Source: Streptomyces sp. SID14436
GTDB taxonomy: Bacteria; Actinomycetota; Actinomycetes; Streptomycetales; Streptomycetaceae
Length of the DNA stretch: 38,555 nt
Direction: 5' to 3'
Assembly: GCF_010548465.1 (NCBI RefSeq)
Contig: NZ_JAAGMD010000538.1
Location: 1 to 38,555, forward strand
Shown here: one piece after another, positions 29,358 through 36,804 of the stretch
Layout of the letters: each line of letters starts with the position of its first letter
How positions within the stretch are numbered: the first letter of the stretch is position 1
Made by a program: the position numbers and the translations under genes
Notes under the pieces: generated by a model
The model's database searches: none
What the model saw: the letters and a program-made list of their open reading frames with translations, nothing else
What the model was told of the DNA's origin: nothing

Positions 29358-30318
29358 GGCCGACCGCCTCCTTCCGCGTCTCGTCGTCGCTGTTCTGGAA
29401 GACCTCGGCGATGTGGTGGCGGCGCTGCTCCATGCGCACCAGGCCGAGACCGAGGCCGGCGATGACGTCGCGGACCAGGTCGTACGTCTCCTCGCCGCGC
29501 GCGGTGAGCAGCAGCACGTGTCCGGCGCCCGGCAGCCCGCTGCCGTCCTGGACGGTCACCCCGCGCGCGAGGAGGGCGTCGCGCACCGCGCGCGTGCCGT
29601 CCGGGTGCTCGTCGGTGTCGGTGACCTCGATGGCGAGGGTGGTGGTGGACTGGGTGAAGTCCGTGGTGGAGCTGGAGCGCAGCAGGCGTCCGCCGTCCAC
29701 GATGACGACGTGGTCGCAGGTGCGTTCCAGTTCGCCCAGCAGGTGCGAGGTGACCAGGACCGAGATGCCGAAGTCGGTGTGGATGCGGCGGATCAGGCCG
29801 AGCATCTCGTCGCGGCCGACCGGGTCGAGGCCGTTGGTCGGCTCGTCCAGGAACACCAGCTGCGGGTCGTGCACCAGGGCCTGCGCCAGCTTCACGCGCT
29901 GCTTCATGCCGGTCGAGTAGCCGCCCATGGGGCGGTACCGCTCCTCGTAGAGGCCGACATGGCGCAGGGTGTCCGCGGTGCGCTCGCGCGCGGCGGTCGG
30001 CGGCAGTCCGGACATGCGGGCCATGTGGACGACGAACTCCGTGGCCGACACGTCCGGCGGCAGGCAGTCGTGCTCCGGCATGTAGCCGACCCGCTCACGG
30101 ATGGCCGACCCCTTGGTGGCGACGTCGAGGCCGAGCACTTCGGCACGGCCCTCCGTGGCGGGGGACAGACCCAGCAGGATCTTGATCAGTGTGGACTTGC
30201 CGGCCCCGTTGGATCCGACGAGTCCGGTCACACCGGGCCCGACGTCCACGGAGAGCCGGTCAAGCGCGGTCACCCGGGGGAACCGCTTGCTCAGGCTTTT
30301 GGTCGCGATCACAGTCAC
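29347..30318 (-). CDS. ABC transporter ATP-binding protein (first pair)
   Basis: This encodes 323 residues. Walker A is GSNGAGKST, the Q-loop region GYMPEHDCLPP, the signature YSTGMKQRV, Walker B LVFLDEPTNGLD and the H-loop TSHLL. The C-terminal part (about 230-323) is an extension with a TTTLAIEVTDTDEHPDGT strand. It is the first gene of the four-gene operon and starts with GTG at 30318. The CTAGGAC near 30320 could be part of its promoter, and the start lacks a strong ribosome site. Confidence 0.93.
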   Translation of the reverse strand: MTVIATKSLSKRFPRVTALDRLSVDVGPGVTGLVGSNGAGKSTLIKILLGLSPATEGRAEVLGLDVATKGSAIRERVGYMPEHDCLPPDVSATEFVVHMARMSGLPPTAARERTADTLRHVGLYEERYRPMGGYSTGMKQRVKLAQALVHDPQLVFLDEPTNGLDPVGRDEMLGLIRRIHTDFGISVLVTSHLLGELERTCDHVVIVDGGRLLRSSSTTDFTQSTTTLAIEVTDTDEHPDGTRAVRDALLARGVTVQDGSGLPGAGHVLLLTARGEETYDLVRDVIAGLGLGLVRMEQRRHHIAEVFQNSDDETRKEAVGHGS

Positions 30319-30346
30319 GTCCTAGACGGTAGTGACCCGCGGCAAC

Positions 30347-30362
30347 CCGGTCGTCAGACCGG
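30347..30362. promoter_or_regulatory. Inverted repeat CCGGTC-N4-GACCGG in a divergent promoter region
   Basis: A 6-4-6 repeat lies 29 bases upstream of the ABC operon start and 117 bases before the epoxide hydrolase-SDR gene. It is in the right place for an operator but matches no consensus I know. Confidence 0.3.
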
Positions 30363-30479
30363 AGAGCCGTCTTGGTGTCCCCCTGGAGTCGTACGCGCCC
30401 GTAGGGGACGCCCTGCCTGAGGGCTATACGGCGGCCGGGTGGGGCACCCGAGCCGTGGCGGCAGGTACCGGAGGCGCTG

Positions 30480-32273
30480 TTGACGAATGCTCTAACGACT
30501 GCGAGATTCGCCGTCATGACGGGGATCGACGGGGCGCGGGAGCGCCGGGTGCACGCGGGTGACGTCGAGTTGTGCGTGGCCGAGCTGGGGGATGCCGGAC
30601 GGCCCACGGTCGTCCTGGTGCACGGCTACCCCGACAGCAAGGAGGTGTGGTCGCGGCTCGCGACCCGGCTCGCCGAACACTTCCACGTCGTCGCGTACGA
30701 CGTGCGGGGCCACGGCCGGTCCACGGCACCCCGGCCGCTGCGGGGCGGCTTCACCCTGGAGAGACTGACCGACGACTTCCTGGCCGTGGCGGACGCGGTC
30801 AGCCCGGACCGCCCGGTGCACCTGGTGGGTCACGACTGGGGTTCCGTCCAGTCCTGGGAGTTCGCCACCGTCGGGCGCACCGAGGGCCGCATCGCGTCCT
30901 TCACCTCGATGTCCGGGCCGTCCCTCGACCACTTCGGCCACTGGATCAACAGCCGTCTGGCCCGGCCCACTCCGCGCCGGATCGGCCAGCTGCTCGGCCA
31001 GGGCGCCAAGTCCTGGTACATCTACCTGCTGCACACCCCGGTCCTGCCCGAACTGGCCTGGCGCGGCCCCCTCGGCAAGCGCTGGCCGGGCATCCTGCGG
31101 CGCGTCGAGAAGGTGCCCGGCGGCGACTACCCGACCCCCTCCCTGCCGTCCGACGCCGCCCACGGCGCCTGGCTGTACCGGGACAACGTCCGGCCCCGGC
31201 TGCGCGCGCCGCGCGCGGACGCCTACGCACACGTGCCCGTCCAGCTGATCACACCGCTGGGCGACCGCTTCCTCTCGGAGCACCTCTACGACGGACTGGA
31301 GCAGTGGGCGCCCCGCCTGACCCGGCGGACGCTGCCCACCGGCCACTGGGTGCCGCGCACCCGTCCCGACCAGCTGGCGTCCTGGATCACCGACTTCGTC
31401 GAGTCGGTGGAGGAGGGCAGGACGCGGACCGCGCCCCGGGGCCGGTACGCCGACCGGTTCGGCGGCCGGCTCGTGCTCGTCACCGGGGCCGGCAGCGGCA
31501 TCGGGCGGGCCACCGCGCTGGCGTTCGCCGCGGCGGGCGCGCGCGTGATCGCGGCCGACCGGGACACGGAGTCGGCGCGGCGCACCGCGGAGGAGGCCCG
31601 GCGGGGCGGCGCGCAGCGGGCCTGGGCGGAGACGGTGGACGTCTCCGACGAGCGCGGCATGGAGAAGTTCGCCGAGCGGGTCGGCGCCGAGTACGGCGTG
31701 GTGGACGTGCTGGTGAACAACGCCGGCGTCGGTCTCGGCGGCCCGTTCCTGGACACCACGGCGGAGGACTGGAGAAGGGTCCTCGACGTCAACCTGTGGG
31801 GCGTCATCCACGGCTGCCGCCTCTTCGGCCGGCAGATGGCCGAGCGGGGCCAGGGCGGCCACATCGTCAACGTCGCCTCGGCGGCGGCGTTCCTGCCGTC
31901 CCGGTCCCTGCCCGCCTACAGCACCTCCAAGGCGGCGGTGCTGATGCTGAGCGCCTGCCTGCGCGCGGAGCTGGCGGACCGGGACATCGGCGTGACGGCG
32001 ATCTGCCCGGGATTGGTCAACACCCCCATCACGTCCACCGCGCGGTTCGCGGGGGTGGCGGAGGAGGAGGAACAGCGGCTCCGGAAGCGGGCCGCGCGGC
32101 TCTACGGGCTGCGCAATTACCCGCCCGAGAAGGTCGCCGGGGCGATCCTGCGTGCGGTGGTGGACGACGAGGCGGTGGTGCCGGTGACCCCCGAGGCACG
32201 GGGCGGGTACGCGCTGTCGCGGTGGATGCCGGGGGCCCTGCGGCGGATCGCGCGGGTGAAGCCCCGGCTCTGA
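30480..32273 (+). CDS. EphD-like alpha/beta hydrolase (epoxide hydrolase type) fused to short-chain dehydrogenase
   Basis: This encodes 597 residues. The N-terminal alpha/beta hydrolase (about 20-315) has VLVHGYPDSKEVW, the nucleophile Asp119 in LVGHDWGS and a His289 (TGHWVPRTRP), the epoxide-hydrolase pattern. The C-terminal SDR (about 325-595) has TGAGSGIGRA for NAD(P), VLVNNAGVG, and Tyr480/Lys484 in YSTSKAA. The two-domain design and length match mycobacterial EphD, which acts on epoxidised mycolic acids; Streptomyces lacks mycolates, so the substrate must differ. TTG at 30480 is chosen because GGAGG ends 5 bases before it; ATG at 30516 (giving MTGIDGARERR) is the alternative and has no ribosome site. 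Confidence 0.87.
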   Translation: MTNALTTARFAVMTGIDGARERRVHAGDVELCVAELGDAGRPTVVLVHGYPDSKEVWSRLATRLAEHFHVVAYDVRGHGRSTAPRPLRGGFTLERLTDDFLAVADAVSPDRPVHLVGHDWGSVQSWEFATVGRTEGRIASFTSMSGPSLDHFGHWINSRLARPTPRRIGQLLGQGAKSWYIYLLHTPVLPELAWRGPLGKRWPGILRRVEKVPGGDYPTPSLPSDAAHGAWLYRDNVRPRLRAPRADAYAHVPVQLITPLGDRFLSEHLYDGLEQWAPRLTRRTLPTGHWVPRTRPDQLASWITDFVESVEEGRTRTAPRGRYADRFGGRLVLVTGAGSGIGRATALAFAAAGARVIAADRDTESARRTAEEARRGGAQRAWAETVDVSDERGMEKFAERVGAEYGVVDVLVNNAGVGLGGPFLDTTAEDWRRVLDVNLWGVIHGCRLFGRQMAERGQGGHIVNVASAAAFLPSRSLPAYSTSKAAVLMLSACLRAELADRDIGVTAICPGLVNTPITSTARFAGVAEEEEQRLRKRAARLYGLRNYPPEKVAGAILRAVVDDEAVVPVTPEARGGYALSRWMPGALRRIARVKPRL

Positions 32274-32282
32274 CGGCGGCGA

Positions 32283-32337
32283 CTGTCCACAGGATCCTCA
32301 CTTTTGCTTGTGGATAACTACCCTGAGCTGTGGATCA
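32283..32337. promoter_or_regulatory. Compact cluster of three DnaA boxes
   Basis: Within 55 bases: CTGTCCACA at 32283-32291 (+, one mismatch), a perfect TTATCCACA on the minus strand at 32309-32317, and TGATCCACA on the minus strand at 32329-32337 (one mismatch). The cluster lies between the SDR fusion and kptA, about 8.3 kb from the pheA-serS cluster. It starts 10 bases after the SDR gene's stop codon. Confidence 0.65.
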
Positions 32338-32393
32338 AACCTCTCTTTCGAAACCCTTCGCGTGATCCGCGTTACGCCCGGCAGTCTGAACGC

Positions 32394-32954
32394 ATGAACG
32401 AACAACGCAGAATGAGGGTGTCGAAATACCTCTCCAGACACCTGCGGCACCACCCGGAACGAATCGGACTCACCCTCGACGAGGGTGGCTGGGCCGAGAT
32501 CGACACCCTGATCGCGGCGGCCGCCGCCCACGGCTTCCGGTTCACCCGGGAGGAGCTCGCCCACGTCGTCGACGCGGACGACAAGCGACGCTTCGCCGTC
32601 GAGGGCGCCCGGATCCGCGCCAGTCAGGGCCACAGCATCGAGATCGACCTGGGACTGCCGCCGGCCACCCCGCCGCCGTACCTGTACCACGGCACCGTCG
32701 CCCGCTTCCTGGACGCGATCCGCTCCGAGGGCCTGCGGCCCATGAACCGGCACGACGTCCACCTCTCGGCCGACCGCGAGACGGCGACCCGGGTCGGAGC
32801 CCGGCGCGGCCGTCCGGTGGTCCTCACGGTGGACGCCGGCGCCCTGCACGCCGACGGCCACGTCTTCCGGGTCAGCGCGAACGGCGTGTGGCTGACGGCG
32901 TCGGTGCCCTCCCGGTACCTGCGGTTTCCGCCGGACACATCCGACACGGCATGA
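32394..32954 (+). CDS. kptA: RNA 2'-phosphotransferase (Tpt1/KptA)
   Basis: This encodes 186 residues. It transfers a 2'-phosphate from RNA to NAD+, releasing nicotinamide and ADP-ribose cyclic phosphate. The N-terminal winged-helix part has RVSKYLSRHLRHHPERIGL (the RH...R RNA-phosphate pocket). The C-terminal ADP-ribosyltransferase-like part has YLYHGTVARF, then MNRHDVHLSADRETATRVGARRG with NAD-contacting residues, and ANGVWLTASVPSRYL. In fungi the enzyme completes tRNA splicing; bacteria lack that pathway, so its role here is unknown. The stop overlaps the next start (ATGA). The DnaA-box cluster lies directly upstream. Confidence 0.93.
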   Translation: MNEQRRMRVSKYLSRHLRHHPERIGLTLDEGGWAEIDTLIAAAAAHGFRFTREELAHVVDADDKRRFAVEGARIRASQGHSIEIDLGLPPATPPPYLYHGTVARFLDAIRSEGLRPMNRHDVHLSADRETATRVGARRGRPVVLTVDAGALHADGHVFRVSANGVWLTASVPSRYLRFPPDTSDTA

Positions 32955-33409
32955 TCGTCGGCATGGACCAGCTGCCCACCACCGAAGCCGCGGTGACCGC
33001 CTTGCGCGCGCTCGCCGACGAGTACGCGCGGGAGATCGAGGTCTCCCACGACATCGGGGCCGACCAGACGTCCCGCCGCACCGCGTCCGGGGTCGGCGTC
33101 ACGACCGACCCGGACGGCTCCCTCCCCCACGAGGCCCACGTCGAGTTCGGCGGTCGCCCCCGGGTACGCGTGCGGCTGTACCCGGAGGACGACGCCCTGA
33201 TCGAGGTCGAGAACGTCGAATGCCCCGACGTCCCCCGCGACGAGGTACCGGCCTTCCTCCGCTCCGTCTTCGAGGACCGGGCGTACGTCAAGGCGCGGCG
33301 CTTCCCCCCGGGCTACTTCCTCGTCGTGCCGATGCCCCGGGACCGGACGCACAAGGAGTTCATCCCGATGCTCGTCCTGACCCCGTGGCTGAGCGAACGG
33401 GTGCGGTGA
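32951..33409 (+). CDS. Conserved hypothetical protein coupled to kptA
   Basis: This encodes 152 residues that I do not assign to a named family. It starts with a helix ([23 protein letters not shown]), then a beta-rich middle ([28 protein letters not shown]) and a C-terminal part, [28 protein letters not shown]. It is soluble and cytosolic. The ATG at 32951 overlaps the kptA stop by 4 bases, indicating coupled translation; an ATG at 32963 (MDQLPTTEA) is an alternative. Coupling to kptA suggests a shared process, but nothing in the sequence shows what it is. Confidence 0.7.
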   Translation: MIVGMDQLPTTEAAVTALRALADEYAREIEVSHDIGADQTSRRTASGVGVTTDPDGSLPHEAHVEFGGRPRVRVRLYPEDDALIEVENVECPDVPRDEVPAFLRSVFEDRAYVKARRFPPGYFLVVPMPRDRTHKEFIPMLVLTPWLSERVR

Positions 33410-33518
33410 CCCGGCGGCCGCGTGCCGGGGGCGATGCGCGAGTGGCGAGGTCGGGTGCGGGGCACGCGGGCCACGGGCGTGCGGTGTCCGGAGGGCGGCC
33501 CCCCTCGGGCGCGTGAGG

Positions 33519-33532
33519 GTTTCACGTGAAAC
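33519..33532. promoter_or_regulatory. Perfect parS site (ParB-binding palindrome)
   Basis: GTTTCACGTGAAAC is a perfect 14-base palindrome identical to the Streptomyces parS core. ParB binds these sites around oriC to organise and segregate chromosomes during sporulation. This one is intergenic and overlaps the region where the -35 of the next gene's promoter should lie. Confidence 0.9.
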
Positions 33533-33545
33533 ACCGGGCGGCGCA

Positions 33546-33551
33546 TAGGCT
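33546..33551 (+). promoter_or_regulatory. Candidate -10 element (TAGGCT), leaderless
   Basis: TAGGCT lies 7 bases before ATG 33559, so transcript and protein would start together. Counting back 17-18 bases for a -35 falls inside the parS palindrome. Confidence 0.4.
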
Positions 33552-33558
33552 CGGCGGC

Positions 33559-34461
33559 ATGAGTCTGCGCCTGAGCACCGTGATCCTCCCGTACCGCCGT
33601 TGGCACGAGGGCGGCCGTTCGGCGTGGGAGCGCGCCGAGGCACTCGGCTTCCACACCGGGTACACCTACGACCACCTGTCCTGGCGCACCTTCCGGGACG
33701 GCCCGTGGTTCGGTGCCGTCCCGACGCTGACCGCGGCCGCGGGCGTCACCGACCGGATGCGGCTGGGCACCCTGGTGACCTCGCCGAACTTCCGGCACCC
33801 GGTGACCCTCGCCAAGGAGCTCATCTCCCTCGACGACATCTCCGGCGGACGCGTCACCCTCGGCATCGGAGCGGGCGGCACCGGGTTCGACGCCACCGCG
33901 CTGGGCCAGGAACCGTGGACACCCCGCGAGCGCGCGGACCGCTTCGCCGAGTTCGTCCCGCTGCTCGACCGGCTGCTGACCGAGGACTCCGTGTCGTACG
34001 AGGGCGACTTCTACGCGGCGCACGAGGCACGGAACATCCCCGGCTGCGTGCAGCGCCCCCGGCTGCCCTTCGCCGTCGCCGCCACCGGCCCCCGCGGACT
34101 GCGGCTCGCCGCCCGGCACGGACAGGCCTGGGTCACCACGGGCGACCCGAGGCTGTACGAGAACGGCACACCCGAGCAGTCGGTCCAGGCCCTGCGCGGA
34201 CAGGCGGAGAAACTGGCCGACGCCTGCGCCGAGCTGGGCCGGAACCCCGACGACGTCGACCGGATCCTCCTCACCGGATTCACTCCGGACCGCGGACGGC
34301 CGCTCGAGTCCCTCGACGCCTTCGTCGACTTCGCCGGCCGGCACGCCGAACTGGGCTTCACGGAGCTCGTGATCCACTGGCCCATCCCGGACTCGGACTT
34401 CGCCGCCGACGAGAAGGTCTTCGAGCGGATCGCCATGGAGGCCCCGGCGCAGCTGCGGTGA
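33559..34461 (+). CDS. LLM-class (luciferase-like) probable F420-dependent oxidoreductase
   Basis: This encodes 300 residues of a TIM-barrel flavin/F420 enzyme. Family sequence: [23 protein letters not shown], then [57 protein letters not shown] and a C-terminal [14 protein letters not shown]420 rather than FMN is the usual cofactor in actinobacterial members, but this is inferred. The substrate is unknown. The ATG at 33559 is set by family N-termini and by the close -10 element. A hairpin follows the gene. Confidence 0.87.
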   Translation: MSLRLSTVILPYRRWHEGGRSAWERAEALGFHTGYTYDHLSWRTFRDGPWFGAVPTLTAAAGVTDRMRLGTLVTSPNFRHPVTLAKELISLDDISGGRVTLGIGAGGTGFDATALGQEPWTPRERADRFAEFVPLLDRLLTEDSVSYEGDFYAAHEARNIPGCVQRPRLPFAVAATGPRGLRLAARHGQAWVTTGDPRLYENGTPEQSVQALRGQAEKLADACAELGRNPDDVDRILLTGFTPDRGRPLESLDAFVDFAGRHAELGFTELVIHWPIPDSDFAADEKVFERIAMEAPAQLR

Positions 34462-34485
34462 CGAGCCGCCCGGCCGCCGGACGCG

Positions 34486-34513
34486 GCCCCGGGCCGGGGA
34501 CCCGCCCCGGGGC
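34486..34513 (+). terminator. GC-rich hairpin after LLM gene
   Basis: GCCCCGGG (34486-34493) pairs with the CCCGGGGC at 34506-34513 around a 12-base loop, 25 bases after the stop codon. Confidence 0.55.
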
Positions 34514-34629
34514 ACGGTGGGGGCGTACCGCCCGGGTCGTACGGCGCACCTTCGGCCGGGAACGCTGCAGGCAGGAGCGGTGGCCACTCAGATGTGCGGA
34601 GCGCCACACAACCGTGCGGGCATATGCGG

Positions 34630-34635
34630 GACAAT
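34630..34635 (+). promoter_or_regulatory. Candidate -10 element (GACAAT), leaderless
   Basis: GACAAT lies 6 bases before the GTG at 34642. No ribosome site precedes the GTG. Confidence 0.35.
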
Positions 34636-34641
34636 GGACGC

Positions 34642-35514
34642 GTGACCTCAGCGACCCGACGGCCCGAGACGCCGGCCTCCCCCCTCACCCCGCCCCGGCT
34701 CATCGCCACCGACCTCGACGGCACCCTGCTGCGCGACGACAAGTCCGTGTCCCCCCGCACGGTCGCCGCGCTGGCCGCCGCAGAGGAGGCCGGTATCGAG
34801 GTCTTCTTCGTCACCGGCCGCCCCGCCCGCTGGATGGACGTGGTCAGTGACCACGTCCACGGCCACGGCCTCGCCATCTGCGGCAACGGCGCGGCGGTCG
34901 TCGACCTGCACGGCGGCCCCGGCGCCCACCGCTTCGTCACCGTGCGCGAACTGGCCCGGGACAACGCCCTGGACGCCGTGCGCCGACTGCGCGAGGCCGC
35001 CCCGGGCACGATGTACGCCGTCGAGCAGACCTACGGCTTCCACCAGGAGCCCCAGTACCCGAAGTTGCACATGGAGGTCCCGGACACCCTGGCCCCGGCG
35101 GAGGAGTTGCTGGCGCCGGACGCCCACACCGCCGGTGAACCCGTGCTCAAGATCCTCGCCCACCACCCCTCGCTCGACCCGGACGCCTTCCTCACCCTGG
35201 CCCGGCTGGCGATCGGCGACCGCGCCAACGTCACCCGCTCCAGCCCCAGCGCCCTGCTGGAGATCAGCGGTCCCGAGGTGTCCAAGGCCAGCACCCTCGC
35301 CCTGTGCTGCGCCGAGCGCGGCATCTCGCACGACGAGGTCGTCGCGTTCGGCGACATGCCCAACGACGTCGAGATGCTGACCTGGGCGGGCAGCTCCTAC
35401 GCGATGGGCAACGCCCACCCGGACGTCCTCGCCGCCGCGTCGGGGCGCACCGTCGCCAACAACGACGACGGCGTGGCCGTGGTGATCGAGCAGATCCTCG
35501 CGGAGCACTACTAG
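34642..35514 (+). CDS. Cof-type HAD hydrolase (phosphatase)
   Basis: This encodes 290 residues. Motif I is [17 protein letters not shown] with the nucleophile Asp, motif II VFFVTGRPARW, motif III the Lys of GPEVSKASTLAL, and motif [16 protein letters not shown]2 cap of about 110 residues lies between motifs II and III. It is a paralogue of the HAD enzyme coupled to serS (25424-26236), with a different cap sequence and therefore probably a different substrate. The GTG start at 34642 follows a candidate -10 element. It converges on the peptidase gene with a gap of only 54 bases. Confidence 0.9.
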   Translation: MTSATRRPETPASPLTPPRLIATDLDGTLLRDDKSVSPRTVAALAAAEEAGIEVFFVTGRPARWMDVVSDHVHGHGLAICGNGAAVVDLHGGPGAHRFVTVRELARDNALDAVRRLREAAPGTMYAVEQTYGFHQEPQYPKLHMEVPDTLAPAEELLAPDAHTAGEPVLKILAHHPSLDPDAFLTLARLAIGDRANVTRSSPSALLEISGPEVSKASTLALCCAERGISHDEVVAFGDMPNDVEMLTWAGSSYAMGNAHPDVLAAASGRTVANNDDGVAVVIEQILAEHY

Positions 35515-35568
35515 GCGATGCCCGGGCGGCGTCCGGAGCAGGAGACCGCCGGCCGGCCGGGCAGGTGG

Positions 35569-36648
35569 TCACCGCAGTGACACGTTCCGCCGGGCCAGCC
35601 ACGGCACCGGGTCGACCGCCGACCCCATCTCGGGCGTGACCCGCACCTCGAAATGCAGGTGCGGGCCGGTGGAGTTGCCGCTGGTGCCGGCCTGGCCGAT
35701 CCACTGGCCGGTCCGGACCCGCTCGCCCTGGTCGACCGCGGCGGCGGCCAGGTGGGCGTACTGGGTGTAGTAGCCGCCCGCGTGCTCCACCACGATCTCG
35801 ATGCCGAAGGCGCCGTGGCAGGACACCTTGACCACCCGGCCCGCGCCCACGGCCCGCACCGGCGTGCCGATCGGCACGGCGAAGTCCTGTCCGGTGTGCC
35901 GGTTCGCCCACCGCGCCCCGCCGCTGCCGTACGAAGCGGACAGCTCGTAGGCCTCCACCGGCGCCACCCAGGGGTTGTCGTACCGGGTCTCCGGCTGGTC
36001 CAGCCGGACCGCGCCGCGGCAGGCCCCCGCGGCGACCGAGGCGTCGGCCTGCCCCTGGAGCTTCCAGCGGGCGGCCTCCAGCTTCTGCTCGATCCCGCTC
36101 TTCACCGCGGCGAGCTGCTTGTTGCGCTGATCCAGCCGACTCCAGGCCGCCGCGGCCTTCCGCTCGTCCCGGGCCAGCCGCTTCTCCGCCCGCACGCTCT
36201 TCTCGATCGCGTTGTCGAGCGCCAGGTCGGCCTTCCACAGGGCGCGCTGACCCCGCATCACCTCCTCCGGATTGTCCGCGAGGAGCATGTGCGCCGTGAG
36301 CGGCAGGCCGCCGCCGCTGCGGTACTGCGAACGCGCGATCCTGCCCAGGTCCTCGTTCAGGGCGTCGGTCCTGCGCCGTTCGCGGTCGAGCAGCTTCTCC
36401 AACCGCTGCGCCTGGGCACGCTGCTTCTCCGCCTCGCGCCGGCCCTGCTCGTACGTCCTGGTCGCCGCCTCGGCCTCCTCGTACAGCCGCACGACCTCCG
36501 TGCCCAGACCGGACGCCGAGCCGTGGCCGGGCACGTGACCGCCCGCGTCGCCACCGACGTAGCCGCCGTCGGCGGGCCGGGCGGCCAGGACGGCCAGCGC
36601 GCACAACAGCACGGCGGCGGGCAGCGGGTGACGGCGGACGAGGCGCAT
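35569..36648 (-). CDS. Secreted M23-family peptidase with N-terminal coiled coil
   Basis: This encodes 359 residues. The signal peptide (MRLVRRHPLPAAVLLCALAVLAARPADG) exports it. Residues 50-205 are heptad-rich helices (EAEKQRAQAQRLEKLLDRERRRTDALNE and KRLARDERKAAAAWSRL), a coiled coil as in EnvC/NlpD-like activators. The LytM domain (about 225-350) has the zinc motifs RHTGQDFAVP (HxxxD) and GPHLHFEV (HxH), all ligands present, so it should cut peptidoglycan cross-bridges itself. The coiled coil suggests regulation by partner binding, as with FtsEX-EnvC, but no partner gene is adjacent. Confidence 0.92.
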   Translation of the reverse strand: MRLVRRHPLPAAVLLCALAVLAARPADGGYVGGDAGGHVPGHGSASGLGTEVVRLYEEAEAATRTYEQGRREAEKQRAQAQRLEKLLDRERRRTDALNEDLGRIARSQYRSGGGLPLTAHMLLADNPEEVMRGQRALWKADLALDNAIEKSVRAEKRLARDERKAAAAWSRLDQRNKQLAAVKSGIEQKLEAARWKLQGQADASVAAGACRGAVRLDQPETRYDNPWVAPVEAYELSASYGSGGARWANRHTGQDFAVPIGTPVRAVGAGRVVKVSCHGAFGIEIVVEHAGGYYTQYAHLAAAAVDQGERVRTGQWIGQAGTSGNSTGPHLHFEVRVTPEMGSAVDPVPWLARRNVSLR

Positions 36649-36804
36649 GACAGCGATCCTGCGCCCGCTCCGGCCACCCGGTCCTGTTCACGTCGTACAC
36701 CTGGGGGACGCCCCGCCCCGGATGGTCCAGCGCAGCGTCGCGTCAGGTGAGTTGACGCGCCCTCAGCATCGGGCGCGGTGGGACCTGCCCGGACGCCGGC
36801 CGGC

